NCBI GenBank assembly: GCA_038380795.1
Contig: CM076267.1
Coordinates: forward strand, 16,041,501-16,105,500
DNA: 64,000 nucleotides
Direction: 5' to 3'
Source: Pyrocephalus nanus
Lineage: Eukaryota; Chordata; Aves; Passeriformes; Tyrannidae
The notes beneath the pieces were generated by a model. That model did no database searches. It saw only the letters and a program-made list of their open reading frames with translations, and was not told the origin of the DNA. A program made the position numbers and the translations under genes. Shown in pieces: positions 1 through 12,655 of the stretch; position 1 is the first letter of the stretch; the number at the start of each line of letters is the position of its first letter.

Positions 1-135
1 ACACTGCAGTGACCCCAAAGGATTTCCATCCCAGGGTCCTGCTGGGCATCACTTGCCCTCTCCCACCACGGCCACACAATGCTGGCAGCGTTTGCACACC
101 TGCTGGGCCTGAGGGTGGAGGCAGGACTCCCACAC

Positions 136-164
136 GTGTGTGTATGTGTGTGTGTGTGTGTGTA
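136..164. repeat. (GT)n microsatellite
   Basis: Nearly pure GT dinucleotide repeat with one TA interruption. GT/CA-rich sequence continues loosely to about 460. Confidence 0.9.
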
Positions 165-1519
165 CATGCACCAGTGACGGGCAGATGCCCTTGGCGTGCC
201 GCGTGCCTGTGTTTGCACTGCGCTTGCCATGTGCCTTTTAGGGCACGTGTGGAAACCGGCAGCCTGGTGCGGGTGCTTGGCGTGGGCAGGGGCTGTTTTG
301 CTCAACACCTGCCTTCACCTACGGCTGCGGTTTTGATGCAGAGAAAGAGCAGGCTTTTGATGTCTGTGTGCATGTGCTCTGCGGGTATTTCACACACGCT
401 GTGAGCAGCCTGCATGGATGGTGTTTGCACATGCGTGTGTGTGTGTGCACATGTGGGAAGTGTGAGATCAGTGTCTCAGCTGGCTGCCACTCTGGCTGCT
501 GGAATCCCTGCCTCCCAGGCCATTTTATAGATGAATACACTTGAAAGCATTTTTTCCCCCTTAGCCACCAGATTTCACTGGGAGAAGAAAAGGAACCGGG
601 CACTTTATCTTCATTAGCAGCTGGGAGCCTCTTGGGGCGGCTTTTGTCTGGGCGATGCTCCCTCCGCCCCTGCTCTTATCCCCTGTCCTCACTCATTAGC
701 CCTTTTCAGAGGGGAAAAGGGCTGGCTGTCAGGGTCCTGCAGCTTTGCTGTGTCCCTGTTCCTGCCCACCACCACATCCAGCCAGCCCTAGGCAGCAGGG
801 CTGAGAGGGAAGGGGAGAGATTCCTTTTCTGATGTGCCCTGGGAGACCCCAGAATCATTTCAGGTCCCAAGAAGCTCCTTCAGTTAGTTGCTAGCTGCTG
901 CCACCTCTGGGTTTGGAGCTGGCTTAGGCCAGCATTGGCTCAGGGTCTGGAGGGGTTGGGGAGCAGGATGGAGGTGGCTCCATGGCCAAGCCCCCACAGG
1001 AAGGGCTGCAGATGGTGGGTCGAGGGCAGCCCTTTCCTTCTGGAGCTGCTCATCACCATGTGGGGGGGTGGGTGTGAAGCAGTCATGCCCACATCCATTA
1101 ATACCCAGTAACCATGACAACTGCTGTGGAGTTATCATCCTGTCCCCAGGCCAGCCACCACAGGGTTCCTCTCAGAGGGGTCTCAGGACAGCAGCTTTCC
1201 TTGAATCACTGCTACATATGGGGTGGCCTGTGGACTGCACATTGCCCCACTGCCAAGGCCTGTGGCAGTTTGGAGGGCATGCAGCACTACTCCCTGTGCC
1301 AGAGCATCCCCAGGCAGGGCCAGGGCTGCTGCTGACAGGAATTGGGGCAGGATGCTGAAACCACCATAGCTATAGGGAGGGCTTTGGGGAAGGACAATGG
1401 CAGATGTAGTTGCTGCTCCCCTCCTGCAAGCCCAGATGCTGGAGGTTCAGCGAGACAGTGAGGCAGGGGTGTTGGGGGCAGACTGCCTTAGGTAACATTC
1501 CTTCTCACTTTAAAAGGAG

Positions 1520-1587
1520 CCATAAATCACTCATTCTTTATTAAAAGCTCTGCCTGACCGGGAGAGAAATGTCAGGAGCATAAATCA
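1520..1587 (-). promoter_or_regulatory. Candidate paired PBX-HOX element
   Basis: Read on the minus strand, 1520-1529 is TGATTTATGG and 1578-1587 is TGATTTATGC. Both match the PBX/posterior-HOX composite motif, in the same orientation and 58 bp apart, inside an AT-richer patch. Motif resemblance is the only evidence. Confidence 0.3.
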
Positions 1588-4500
1588 ACTCCACTGTTCT
1601 CTTGCAAGGGTCCTGGCCTGCCAAGAACTGCCCCCTCCACCGTCTCCAGGTAGGGCACAGCATAGCCATGCTGTGAGGTTCTAAGGAATAAAAGCAGGGT
1701 CTATCCAGGCGGCATGGGTCTGAGCCCTCTGCTTCCCCCTGCTCCTCAGGGCTGCAGGGGAAACTGGGTAGTGCCCTGGCCAGGCACATGCAGGGATGCC
1801 ACAGAGGAGTCCATGCAGCACATGGACAGAGAGCAGCCCATCCTCAGACCCCTCCTTGGGCCACCAGGAAGGAGACCCCCTTCTCCCTCCACCTGGCTGG
1901 CAGTGAGAAGGGCTGGCCGTCCCCAAACACACAGCCTTTGCTTAGGAACTGAAAGACCCCAGCTGAAGCCAAACCCCCTACAAAGCCCCTGATATCCTGC
2001 AGCTGACAAGGATTTTGCCCTAAAAGATGGGGACTGGATCCATTTTGCAGTTCCTGCCCGCCCCAGGAGCAGGGCTGGGGGATGGAAAGTTCAGCAGGTG
2101 GTAAAATACCCCATCCCAAGGGCAAGCTGTACACAGCAGGGTGCCCATGCCTTCCTCTTGTCTGCACAGAGCAAGGCCAGGCAGGGAGAGAGAGGTAGGT
2201 GAGAGCCTGAGCAGGAGGAGGACTCGCTTACACAATGTTAAAGCAGCAGCCGGCACTGAGGTAGCTGCGCCTGCGTCTTCGTCTCCTGTTTTTCCAGTTA
2301 GATGCATGGCTTAATATAGCAGCACTTATGTTGTAAAACATTGCTCATAAAACAGAGAGGATGTGCTGTGTGTGGGAGCGTGCGCAAGCCAATCCCCAGC
2401 TGCTTTTTGATGTTGGCTTGGAAATTGCAGCGTCCTGGCAACGGCTGCTCGCTGGGGTTTTTGTGCAGCAGGGCCAAACCTGCCCCAGGTGTAAGCCTGC
2501 AGTGAGCCTGGTGGGTTTCCATCAGTTCCAGATTCTCTGTCCAGGGTACAAGGGATGGGAGCTACTGGGGGGTGCTGGGGGACGTGTGTGCAAACCACCT
2601 GCAGATCTCAGCCCATACCTGGTGTCATGGGAGCCTTTCCTTAGTGAAGCGAACAGCAGGTAGGACAAAATCCAGAGCCCGAGGGAAGGGCAACAACGAC
2701 CAGTATTGGCACTGCAAGTACTGGCTGTGCATATTGAGGAGGCAACAAATGTTTCTGGCTGGGCCTCCCTGCAAGCTCAGCTCCGTTAGCTGTGTTGGTG
2801 GGAGGAATCACTGCCTTGGCTGCTCCCAACAGCACTGGCCTTTCTCAAATGACTTCTCCAGAGGGGTGTGGGGGAGCCCAGAACCAGCTGGACTCCCCCA
2901 CAGAGGGGGAGAGGGCTGATAAAGAAAGTTTGTCAGGCAAAATCAGGCCAGGCTCAGGCAGTTTGCTCACAGTCAGCTTTCATAGGTGGGAAGGCTTCAT
3001 CCTGCACAGAAGCAAGGGCTTGGCTCTGTGGGGTTGGACCAGGCTGGACAAGGCAGACAAGGTTAGCTTCCTATCTCAGTCCAGACCTCAGCTGGAGAGG
3101 GAATAGGCTGTGAGGAAAAGAAAGAAGGCAATGGGAAAGGAGCTGGGATCTTTTTGCTTGAAAACCTGCTGGGACTCTTCCATCAGAGGGAAAGAAGCTC
3201 TAAGCACAGGGCCACAGGCTTTCATGAACCACTTGCTGCAAACCCCAGCCTCCATGGGACTGTTTATCCTGGCACAGGAGAGCCCATAACCCACAGCCCT
3301 GAGCCAGCCTGGGGAACATAGCTTTCCTCCCTGCTGCAGCCCAAGCAGGGAACAGCTGCACATGGCCCTGTGACAGCTCTCTAGGGCCATGCTCACACCC
3401 CACACAGCATCCCTGGAGCGGCTGAGGGGCACGGGGATCTTGGGGTCCCATCTCAGCTACTAACAAACCTGAAAGCAGGTCCCAGCCCAAGGGCAAGGGG
3501 ACACGAGCAGTGCTGGGAGCTTGTCACCACGGCTGGCTGGCACCCCCAAAGGGTCTGACCTCTCAAGTGTCTCTCCCAGCTGGGCTGACCCAAGGTACCC
3601 TGTAGTTTCCCACGTTCCCTCCCGCCTGCCATCCGTCATATTTTGCATTTCTCCCTCTATCTTATCTCCCTGCCGGCTCACCCCTTTGCAGCTGGTCTCT
3701 TGTTTTCCCTCTGCCCTCTCTCTTACTCCTTGGCCTCACCTGCTCCAGCTCCAGCCCAGCTTCCGTGCTGAAGGACCTCGAGGCAGGTCCCTGATAAGGG
3801 CCAGACCAAACAAGAACCTTTTGTGCCGTGCTGAGCTCATCCACAGGAACCGAGTGAAGACCTGGCCTGGGCAGAGCAAAGAGAGATGCATGGAGGGACC
3901 GAGTGGTTCAGTGCCTCCACGCAGTGCCAGACATGCAGCACGATCCTGCCTCAGTTTCCACACTTCTCAGAAAATCCTTCCTCTGCCTCTGCTCGCAGCA
4001 GCATTCTTCCCTCGAGCAGGGGAGGGAGAAGGGCCTGTGACGTGGGCTGAGATGGGGAGGAAGGGCACAGGTCCTGCTGAGAGGTGCTGTCAGTGCTGAG
4101 TCCTGTGTGTACAGGGGGCCTGGCAGCCAGCAAGTGCAGGGAATAAAATTCTCCCTCCTCCCAGCCCATTGCCGGGTTAATATTCCTTCTAATGACAGAC
4201 GGCTCCTTTTATCCTCTCTCGTGCTCTCGCCAGTGATTTAATCTTGGAACAAGCCATGATTATTTCCTGTACAGCTGCCTCCCTCGCTTCCACTGTAGAC
4301 CAAGCTTGACAGCATCTCACCAGGCAAGGAGCAGACTCTCCTTCAGACCCCCAGCCTGGCCATGGCTGAGGGCAGGGAAACCCTCTCCAGCAGCCTGTGT
4401 TCCCAGTCCTACACTGGGGGTGCCATGGGAAGAGGAGGGATAGATTGACAAGAACCTTACGTGGGGCTGACAAGCATCAAGGAAGAAAGGGTGAAAGGGA

Positions 4501-5375
4501 AGGTGGCCAATTGCTTGAGTAGGTGATCTTCCAGGTCCCAGCTTCATGGGGTAGAACTAGGGCTGTGAGAGGAGTCTGGTGGGTCTCAAATTGGCTCTTG
4601 GGAGTTATCATGGTATTAGCATAGAAACACCTACCCCTGAATCCCTCAAAGCTAAGGTAGAAGGCAGCTGGATCTCAGGCTGCCAGTCCTTAGCTCAGAG
4701 CTGCTGAGGACTAGCAAAGGCAAGGTCTTCTCCCAGAGAGAATGAGACAGATTTATCTTCGTGGTCCTTTCCATCTCACATGGCTTCAGTGCTTGAGCAG
4801 GTGCAGCTCAAGCTCAGGACCACAGGGCACACAGCCTGGAATCCTCCATCAGTGGCCACAGCAGAGCTGATGGCATGACCTGCAGCAGCTCCAGAGGGCC
4901 AGGGACCCTTGGGCACCCCCACACAACTAGAACAGGGAAGATTTGCTTTACATGGAGAGCTCAGCAGGAACTCGGACTGACTCCATCCTCATTTGAGCAG
5001 TGAGCGCAGTCAGCCTCAAACGCTGTAAAACCATGAGGCCTGAACGCCACTGAGGACAATCTCCTGAGTTGCCTTGTGTGGCTGTTGGGAAGAAGACTTC
5101 CAAAATACTGGATCAACATCCGCTGTCTACCTGTAAGCAGGCAACTTCACTATGCTGGTTGGCAAGCGGGGCTAGAGGGGGTCAGCACTTGTCGCCAGAG
5201 CATGTGTACATGACATGCATGCTTGTCCTTTAAGCATGCACTACCCGGAGGGTTGAGGAAAGACAGGGTCCCTCCTTGCCAGGACAGAGAAAAGAAGCAG
5301 GAGACCACGGCTGGCCCAGGGCCACCCCAGCAGCATCAAAACGTGGGGTGCAGCTCCACCTGGTGGACAGCGAGG

Positions 5376-5390
5376 CCCCCCCCCCCCCCC
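5376..5390. repeat. Poly(C) tract
   Basis: Run of 15 C; the opposite strand is a G-run that could form a quadruplex. The length may be unreliable because homopolymers are prone to sequencing error. Confidence 0.85.
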
Positions 5391-6219
5391 AAGTGTCACC
5401 AAGTCCCTTTGGCCACCACACGGAGACAGGGTGCCCCAAGAGCTGGAGCTTACGGCTCTGCCTCCCCTGTCACCATTAGGAACCAGAGCATGCAGCCTTG
5501 CCCCGGAGCTTGGGATGCTTCAGCACATCGGGATGCTGAGGCAGCGTCAACATGCAGACACAGACGCTGCTCCACGTGCCCAGATGCATCTGCACATGCA
5601 CAGAGCCTTGGCAGAGAGCACCAGGAGAATGCAGAGCCAGCTGTGCCCCCACAACCTGCCCTTTGCGTGCTGAGCATCCCATGTGCCTGCAGGAGAGGTT
5701 AAATGAAGGCAGCTGCCTGCCTGCCAGATGGAAGCAATCCTGAGGGACTGGATTGCTCATCTTCTGCCAGGCAGGGACGTGTAGGAAGAACTCTGACCTG
5801 AAAACCAGGGTCCTGGGCTCAGCACCCAGCATCCTATATGATCCTGGATAAATTCTTGCTCATTGCCATGGATTGCCATACTTGCAGAGATGCTTTTTGC
5901 CCCATGCTTTTCCCTCTGTGCTTTCCTTCCCTACTCTGGGATGCTCCTCACACATGGAATTCTGTGGCATCCCGTGGCATCCCTTCCATCCCAGCACAGA
6001 GACTCAGCCCCTTCACCCAGAGTCCTTTAACTGCCGAGAGGCCCCAGAGATGCCCCTTACTTCTGTGCAGGCTGGAGCTGCTGCACAGGCGGGGTGATGG
6101 GTAGCAGGGAGGAATTGCTGTCACCAGAAGGGCAACCAGACGCTTTTCCTCAGACCAGTGGCAGCTATGCCAGTGCCCCTGATAGCCAACCTCCCCAAAG
6201 CGGAGGGAGGCAAAGAATT

Positions 6220-6560
6220 GTGGTCATGGGCCGGGCACACAGACGCTGGAGAGACAGCCTGGAGACAGGAGGGGAGCCTGCGCAGCGCCAGACACGCCCG
6301 CGGAGCTGCGGGGGCGGCTGCCGCGAGAGGGCAGCACAGCCCCGGCCCCCCCGAGCCTCCACCCCGGCGGGCTGCGCAGGGGCTCGTCGGCCCCACCTCA
6401 GCCCTTCGGGGGGTCCAGCGCAGAGACCGCCCGCCACCTCCCCGTGCTCGGCTGGCTGATAGAGCCCGAATTGGCTGCAGGGGGGATAATTGGTACCTTC
6501 GTTAATCTCTACCACCCTGCGGCTGTGTGGGTTTTCTCCTGCCGCAAGACCCTAGGGATG
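6220..6560. promoter_or_regulatory. Orphan CpG island with candidate CTCF site
   Basis: A short CpG-dense block, sharply unlike its flanks, runs from about 6,220 to 6,480. An AT-containing tail with TAATTGG and TTAATC homeodomain-type motifs follows at 6,485-6,515. Inside it, 6321-6336 (CCGCGAGAGGGCAGCA) closely matches the CTCF core of the chicken beta-globin HS4 insulator type. No exon starts here that I can recognise, so it may be a distal enhancer/insulator or the promoter of an unrecognised noncoding RNA. Confidence 0.45.
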
Positions 6561-9500
6561 TGCTGGCAGGCATTTAAGCAGCCCGTGGCTATACTTAAGA
6601 CATCCCAGTTATTACTTCCTGTTCTTCTCAGAGCTGAGACTTTCTTCCCTAAGGGCTTTAATGCCAGCAGTCCTGGAAGGGATGTCTGCTGGAAGCATAG
6701 CCCTGATGGCAATCAATCCCCATCCTCACCCCAATGCCTCTCCCACCAGAAGCCAGGAGCTACCCAGTGCCAGGACCCATCTCTCTGGCCGTGGATTGGG
6801 AAGCAGAGATGTGTTTCCATGTGGATTCAAGGCCTGGCTCTGTCTTGCATGTTTTCCACCTGGAAAAGCTGTGTTTCTTCAGCTCTCTGAGCCATTCCCA
6901 TCACTGCCGTTCTGCAAATGGCAAGACAAAAATAGCTACTCTCCAGGGGCTGCAACAGGGCTGCTTGATTTGACTGTGTTCTGCTCCACTCTGCTGTGCA
7001 AACCCAGGGCTGACTTCAAAGCAGGGGCTGCACAAGCTCCTCCAGCCACCTCAGGTAGGCACTGCTTCCCACCCTGAGCCACACTAAGTGGGTATCACAG
7101 GGTAAGCTTCAGTGTCTATGGAGCCACAGCTGTAGCCCCCCACCCTTGAGAGCTGGGAATGGGATAGGTGTAGGGGGAAAGTACAGAAGCACAAGTGGGT
7201 TTCTCCTCCCTGGGCACTGCAGACAACCTACCAGCCAGGTCCTCTGTGGCTTCCCAGCCTGAGGGCTCCCAGTGCAGCAGGAGCTCTGCCAGAAACCGTT
7301 GGTTGCACAGGCTGGGGAGGGGGAGCACCAGAGCTGTCAGAACCACTCACTGAGAGATATACGAAGACTGTGAGCTCTCTCTCCATGGGTAAAGCAGTGC
7401 AGGAGCTAGCTGGCCAGCTGCTGCCAAGGAGACAGTCCTTTTCCCTGCCTGTCTTTGCCAGTGCAGACAGACCACAGCACAGCAAGTGAGCTATTAAAGA
7501 ACAGCTCTAGCCAGCCAGCAAACACATGCTCATTCATCCTTCTGGAGCAGGCAGGGGGATGTGCCAACTGCTTTCAGCCAGGACGCATCACAAAGCCTGT
7601 GTCCAATCACCCAGCATCCTGGAAGGGATCTGGGGTCAGACTAGGGGGCCCTGGGCCCTCCAGAATGCCTTTTCTTGTCGTAAGGGTGCTGGGAGAGCTG
7701 CTCTGCCCCAGGCTAGGAACTTAGGCATTTCTGAGACAGAGCCTTAGCATGGCACCATCATGCCAGAGACAGCTTTGAGAGGATGTGATGATTGGCATGG
7801 GCTTAGCTAAGGCCTGACCTGCCCCCACATTCCCACCTGGAACCACAGCTCTCTGCAGTGGGAGGCTCAGGTCGGGTGGAACAGAGCAGGAGACTGTCAG
7901 GCACCTGTAGGGAACTGGGTGGATCCTGTAGATCAGTAGTAGCTCTTTCAGAGCCTTTTCACAGTACCTGCTTGGTTTTACACCTACTTCTCCTCCCTGG
8001 TGCTGCTGTCTCCCTATTTGTCTCCATCCCTAGAGCCCAGCCAGCTGTGCTGGGAGCCAGAGTGCTCCAATCTCCCATCTGGAATACCCCTGATTCAAGA
8101 TGGGGATACACCTTTTTACAGCCCAAGTTAGGGGCCTGGACAAGAAACCATCCCTTTGTCGGTGCTAGCATGTAGCTGAAGTATGTGTTGCTCTGGCTAC
8201 AGTGACCCTTAGTGGCAGAGTACCTGTGTATGCCAGCAGTGTCCCTGCAAAGCCACAGCACCAACAGCGGAAGATTTGGCTAAGGCCAGAGGTCTGAGAG
8301 ATTTGAGACCAACTATGGCTACTATAGCATGATGCCCTACTTCTCCCTTGCATCCAAAGGTATGTCATTCCTGCTGCCTGGGGTGGGAATGGCAATTCCC
8401 TGGGGAAGGGAAATGCTGCCCTCTTCTCCTGCTTTGTGCCTTTCCCTGCCAGCTGACCATTTACAACCAAGAAAGACGCCAAGCAGAGATGGCCCCAAAG
8501 ATGTACTTTGTGCTATATAATTGCCTGCCAGCCTTGGAGCTTGAGCCTGAAGAGTAAAACTAAAGAGTGGGGAAAAGATCCTCCTATTTCACGTGGAAGT
8601 GAGGCTGCCTCCCATGTAAGCTGCAAAGCTGCTTCTCTACCCACATAAGAAACATCCTGCTGTTCTTGTAGGGCTTGGGTAATTCCATAGTGCTTGCAGG
8701 AATCCCTTGCCGCTGTCAGCAATGCTGTCTTGCAGAATGACTGTGGGCTCACTGACCTTCTCTACCCCAGAGCTGCTGCCACAGCAGGACACAAGCTGCA
8801 GGCAAGAAGGGAATAATGCACTGAAGCTCTCCTGCTCATAGCTGAGGCCTCAGGCTGCATCACTGAACAGCCCTGGGCTGGATTGTTAACCCGACTTCAG
8901 CCAAATCTCCCCTCCTGGGAGTGGTAGGAGGTGCATGCACACTGAGCTGCGCAGTTCAATAACCACAAGCCCAGCTGGGGAAGCCAGGGGAACTCTCTGA
9001 CCTCTGCTGTGAAGCCCATCACTGTCGAATATGAGTAGTCTTTCTCCATGAGTTCAGGGAAGCCAATTTGGGAGATCTCACACGAGGTGGGGGTGGCTTC
9101 ATGTGTTTCAGATGAGGCAATCTGAGAGCAATTTCACTTCAGCAAGAGAAAGCAGTATGCAGAAAGGCCTCTGCTTCCTCACCTGCAAAATTCTTCTGTG
9201 GGTTTTTGATGAGACCATATTTGCACACCAGAAAATCCTCAAATGTGTAAAGAGAGAAAAGACAAGCTTCTTCCCATCCCCTCCCTAGGGCTCCTCCATC
9301 TTCTCAGCTATGTATATCTAAAGGTGCTGACTTAATCATTGTCAGGAACCTTGTCCTGATTTTCTTCGTCTGTATTTATATCCCTTTACCAAATCCTCCT
9401 GGTTACTTCAGCCCACTCTAAGCTGGCCTTGAGCAGGTGGTGCTGGCCAAAATCCACTTGGTTCTGGCCACTCCCAAAGCAAACCTCTGCATCTGAAGGT

Positions 9501-10890
9501 CTGTGTGCACACATGCCTGTTCTTTGCAGAACCTACTGCAGGAATGGTGGCTGACCACAGTGCAGGATATGTAGCAATGCGACTTTGCCACTCTTCCCTG
9601 CCATGACACAGAGGGCATAGCCTCTGTTCTACCCCTAGATGTGGCAAGTCAGCCCCAAGCATCAGGAGGCCAGTGTAGAAGCCTGAAACATGGCTCTGAG
9701 TCTGTGCTTTCATTGCAAACACTTCCAGCATCAGCAGTGCAGGAGGAAGCAGGAGGGCTGGCTTAGCTCCTCCTGGTTGATAATTCATTACCGCCTGTTA
9801 GCCTGGATCCATTCGGCAGCAACTACATCCTGGCAACGACATGTGTTCATTTCACACATAAAATGCTGTATCAAAATGCGTCGTTCAGACATTCTCCATG
9901 AAACCTTTCCAAGCTGTCTCTCCCAATACTTTACATGCAGGAGCAGTCCCTGCAATTGGGGCATTTTGTTCCTAATGGATGCCTGGCACCTGCTGTAGAA
10001 ATCAGGGCTGCAGGATCCATCATGCAGCTCATGAGAAATACAGGGGGGATCTTCCTGCAAGGAGCAGAGAGGCAGCAAGCAGAGGGTGCAGGTTTCATCT
10101 ATGGAATGCTCAGATCCATAGAGGGAGAAGCAGCGTCTATGCACATGCATGTGGCTGGTTTATCACACAACGCTTGCAATGATGCAGAAGTGCACCATCT
10201 CTTCCCTCCTTCCCTGAGGGTCTGGGAGCCCTGAGCAGCAGGGCTGGCTGGTCTTGCCTTGGGAACATGGGGGAGGTTCCTTTTGCTTTCTCCAAGGTCC
10301 CTGACTTTGGCTCAATACTGGTGACTGACAGCCTAGTGGTAAGTCTCCCTTTCACATCTGAGTGGGAAAAGGCAGGGCAGGTGGGGGACTTCATGCTTGC
10401 ACAGCAGGTGCTAGGGGTGCTCCTCCAAGGCTGGGTGCCTTCTGACTCCCTGCAGAGCTGTTCCCAGGGTCAGGCTGGTTCTGAGGAGAAGAGAGGCTTG
10501 CCCACCAAGCCTACATCTATCGTGTTGGCTGCCGAGTCACAGATAGCCTTCCAACCACCCCAAACCTCTAGCTGCCCCCTGAGCACATGTTCACAGTCTT
10601 CTTGATCTTCACGCCTCCTCTTCACCCCTCTGCTATTTTCTGGCATTTCCAAAGGCTCTTTTCCCCCACCGTGTTCCCCAAGCAGCATTGGAGCAGAGAG
10701 CTCTGTTCGTCTGGAAAGGGTTATCTTTTCCCCTGGGGGTAAGAATAGAGAACAGGACTTCGCAAGAACAACCGAGTTCACAAGCCCTCCCTAGACCCCT
10801 CCTGTTCCCACTGTCCTCTGGGCTCCCCCGGGAGCATCCCCACGTCCCCCACACAAAGGGCTGGGGGCTGCGGCAGCATCGCAGGTCCCA
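6561..10890. other. Gene-free stretch upstream of CDK5R2
   Basis: No gene recognised. The block at about 9,770-10,050 has the complex, repeat-free, moderately AT-rich composition typical of conserved noncoding elements, but conservation cannot be judged from one sequence. The rest shows nothing distinctive. Confidence 0.5.
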
Positions 10891-10899
10891 ACCCCACCC

Positions 10900-11236
10900 C
10901 CCGCCCTGGCGGGAGCACCATGCGAGCCTCCGATCGGTGAAGGTCACGCCGGGGCGGCGGCCACCCGGCAAAGCCGCGCCGCGCTCTGCCACCGCCCACC
11001 GGCGGGGGGGCGGGCACACCGGGGCCCCGTGCGGCGGCGATTGGCTGTCGGCGGGGAGGCGGGGAGCGGCGGGGCCGCGCCTGGCTGCAGCGGCGGGCAC
11101 GGAGCCCAGAGCAGGCGCGGCGGAGCATCCTCGGGTACCGCGGCCCCGGTGCGGGCCGCCTCCCCCGCAGGCCCCGGCCTCCTATGGGCGGTGCCGGCGC
11201 CCCGGCCCCTGCACGCCCGTCTCGCTCGGCGTTAGC
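10900..11236 (+). promoter_or_regulatory. CDK5R2: CDK5R2 CpG-island promoter and 5'UTR
   Basis: A very CpG-dense block leads directly into the CDK5R2 start codon. It contains several GC boxes (GGCGGGG and close variants at about 11,050-11,085) and an inverted CCAAT box (GATTGGCTG around 11,039-11,047). There is no TATA box, so a dispersed CpG-island start is likely. The exact transcription start cannot be placed from sequence. Confidence 0.7.
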
Positions 11237-12199
11237 ATGGGCACGGTGCTCTCCCTCTCCCCCGCCGCCTCCTCGGGCAAGGGCGGCGGCGGCGGGGGGC
11301 TGCTGGCCGACAAGGCGCCGGGAAGGGTGCCGGGCAAGGGCGAGAGCCGGCTGAAGCGCCCCGGCGTGCTCATCTCGGCGCTCACCTGGAAGAGGCTGGT
11401 GGCCGCCTCGGCCAAGAAGAAGAAGAGCACTAAGAAGGTGACGCCGAAGCCCGGCGGCGGGGCCCCCGGGGGGCCCCCGGGCCAGCCTGACCCGCTGGTG
11501 GTGCAGCGAAACCGCGAGAACTTGCGCAAGTCGGTGGTGGGGCCGGCGGACGGCGCCAAGCAGGGCCCGCTGGCCGTGCCGGTGCCCACCGTGCCCTCGG
11601 CGCCGCAGGAGTTACACCCAGGCTCCGGCGGGGGAAAGCCACCGCCACCACCGCCGCCGGCGGGCGGTCGCCCCCCAGGGTCCCCGCGCCGCGTGGTGGT
11701 GCAGGCGTCCACCGGCGAGCTGCTGCGCTGCTTGGGGGACTTCGTGTGCCGCCGCTGCTACCGCCTGAAGGAGCTGAGCCCCGGCGAGCTCATCTCCTGG
11801 TTCCGCAGCGTGGACCGCTCGCTGCTGCTGCAGGGCTGGCAGGACCAGGGCTTCATCACCCCGGCCAACCTGGTGTTCGTCTACCTGCTGTGCCGGGAAG
11901 CGCTGCGGGGCGAAGACATCGGGAGCCAGGCAGAGCTGCAGGCCGCCTTCCTCACCTGCCTCTATCTTGCCTACTCCTACATGGGCAACGAGATCTCCTA
12001 CCCGCTCAAGCCCTTCCTGGTGGAGGGCGACAAGGGGCGCTTCTGGGAGCGCTGCCTGGGCATCATCCAGCGCCTCAGCGCCAAGATGCTGCGAATCAAC
12101 GCGGACCCGCACTACTTCACGCAACTCTTCCAGGACCTCAAGAGCGAGGGCGAGGGCGGAGACGGGTCCAAGCACTGGACGATCAGCCTGGACCGTTAG
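11237..12199 (+). CDS. CDK5R2: CDK5 regulatory subunit 2 (p39 activator)
   Basis: Intronless CDS for 320 residues. p39 binds and activates CDK5 in post-mitotic neurons and acts at membranes and the cytoskeleton in neuronal migration and synaptic function. The frame continues open upstream to about 10,688, but the start at 11,237 is chosen because it gives the N-myristoylation motif MGTVLSLSP of p35/p39 and has a strong Kozak context (A at -3, G at +4). Residues 15-21 are a Gly run, about 37-67 form the basic, Lys-rich N-terminal region that in p35/p39 lies in the removable p10 part, and about 136-147 are Pro-rich. From about residue 150 to the end is the conserved CDK5-binding, cyclin-fold-like core ([57 protein letters not shown]). 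The protein is shorter than the human one (about 367 aa); the difference lies in the low-complexity linkers. GC content is extreme throughout. It is the only gene here on the plus strand. Confidence 0.98.
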   Translation: MGTVLSLSPAASSGKGGGGGGLLADKAPGRVPGKGESRLKRPGVLISALTWKRLVAASAKKKKSTKKVTPKPGGGAPGGPPGQPDPLVVQRNRENLRKSVVGPADGAKQGPLAVPVPTVPSAPQELHPGSGGGKPPPPPPPAGGRPPGSPRRVVVQASTGELLRCLGDFVCRRCYRLKELSPGELISWFRSVDRSLLLQGWQDQGFITPANLVFVYLLCREALRGEDIGSQAELQAAFLTCLYLAYSYMGNEISYPLKPFLVEGDKGRFWERCLGIIQRLSAKMLRINADPHYFTQLFQDLKSEGEGGDGSKHWTISLDR

Positions 12200-12655
12200 G
12201 GAGGTACCAGGCCCCCGGGGCCGGAAGGGGCCGCGCACCGAGGGGCGGGGGAGGCGAAGGACTGTTGGATTCCCCCTCCTCCCCCTGCATCCTCCTCGCC
12301 TTCCCCCCTCCCCGGCCGCCAGCTCCACGGAGACGCTACTTGGACCCTCCCTGCTCCGGATCCGGCCGCCCCCCCTTCCCCGAACGGGGCTGCGCTCCGG
12401 AACACCGAGGCGGCGGCGAAGACCGAGGAGGGGGAGTGGTGACCCTCCCGCCTGCGCGATGGAGGGGGGGAGGCTGCGGAGGAGCGGAGGCTCCTGGATG
12501 CGTTTTCTTTTAGAAAAAAAAAGGGGTGAAAAATAGAAATGAGGGTCTGGGGCAGGAGTGGTCGGGGGGACCTTGGGGGTGCGGCGGGTGCCTCTGGCAG
12601 AGGGTGCATGTGAAGGAGCTCTGCGGCGCGGGCAGAACCTGCCCACCGCGCTCCC

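Larger units (their letters stand above)
1..6200. other. Gene-free flank left of CDK5R2
   Basis: No exon of a recognisable gene was found on either strand. In human the next gene on this side is WNT10A, but no Wnt-type cysteine-rich coding sequence is visible here. The stretch holds a (GT)n microsatellite at 136-164, a paired HOX/PBX-like motif near 1,520-1,587, an AT-richer block at about 4,140-4,280, and a C15 run at 5,376-5,390. The remainder is moderately GC-rich sequence without clear structure. The many short open frames have no domain-like composition and I treat them as chance. Confidence 0.7.

Noticed and set aside
5352..5369. CTCF-like motif on the minus strand
   Set aside because: Core CCACCAGGTGG fits, but two important positions differ; kept only as a weak candidate next to a poly(C) run.
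5519..5539. RE1-like TTCAGCACATCGGGATGCTGA
   Set aside because: The left half resembles RE1 but the right half (GGACAGC) is missing.
10688..11236. In-frame upstream extension of CDK5R2 (open frame of 503 codons)
   Set aside because: The extension is a GC-rich, stop-poor promoter/5'UTR translation. It would bury the conserved myristoylated N-terminus MGTVLSLSP, and the 11,237 ATG has the strong context.
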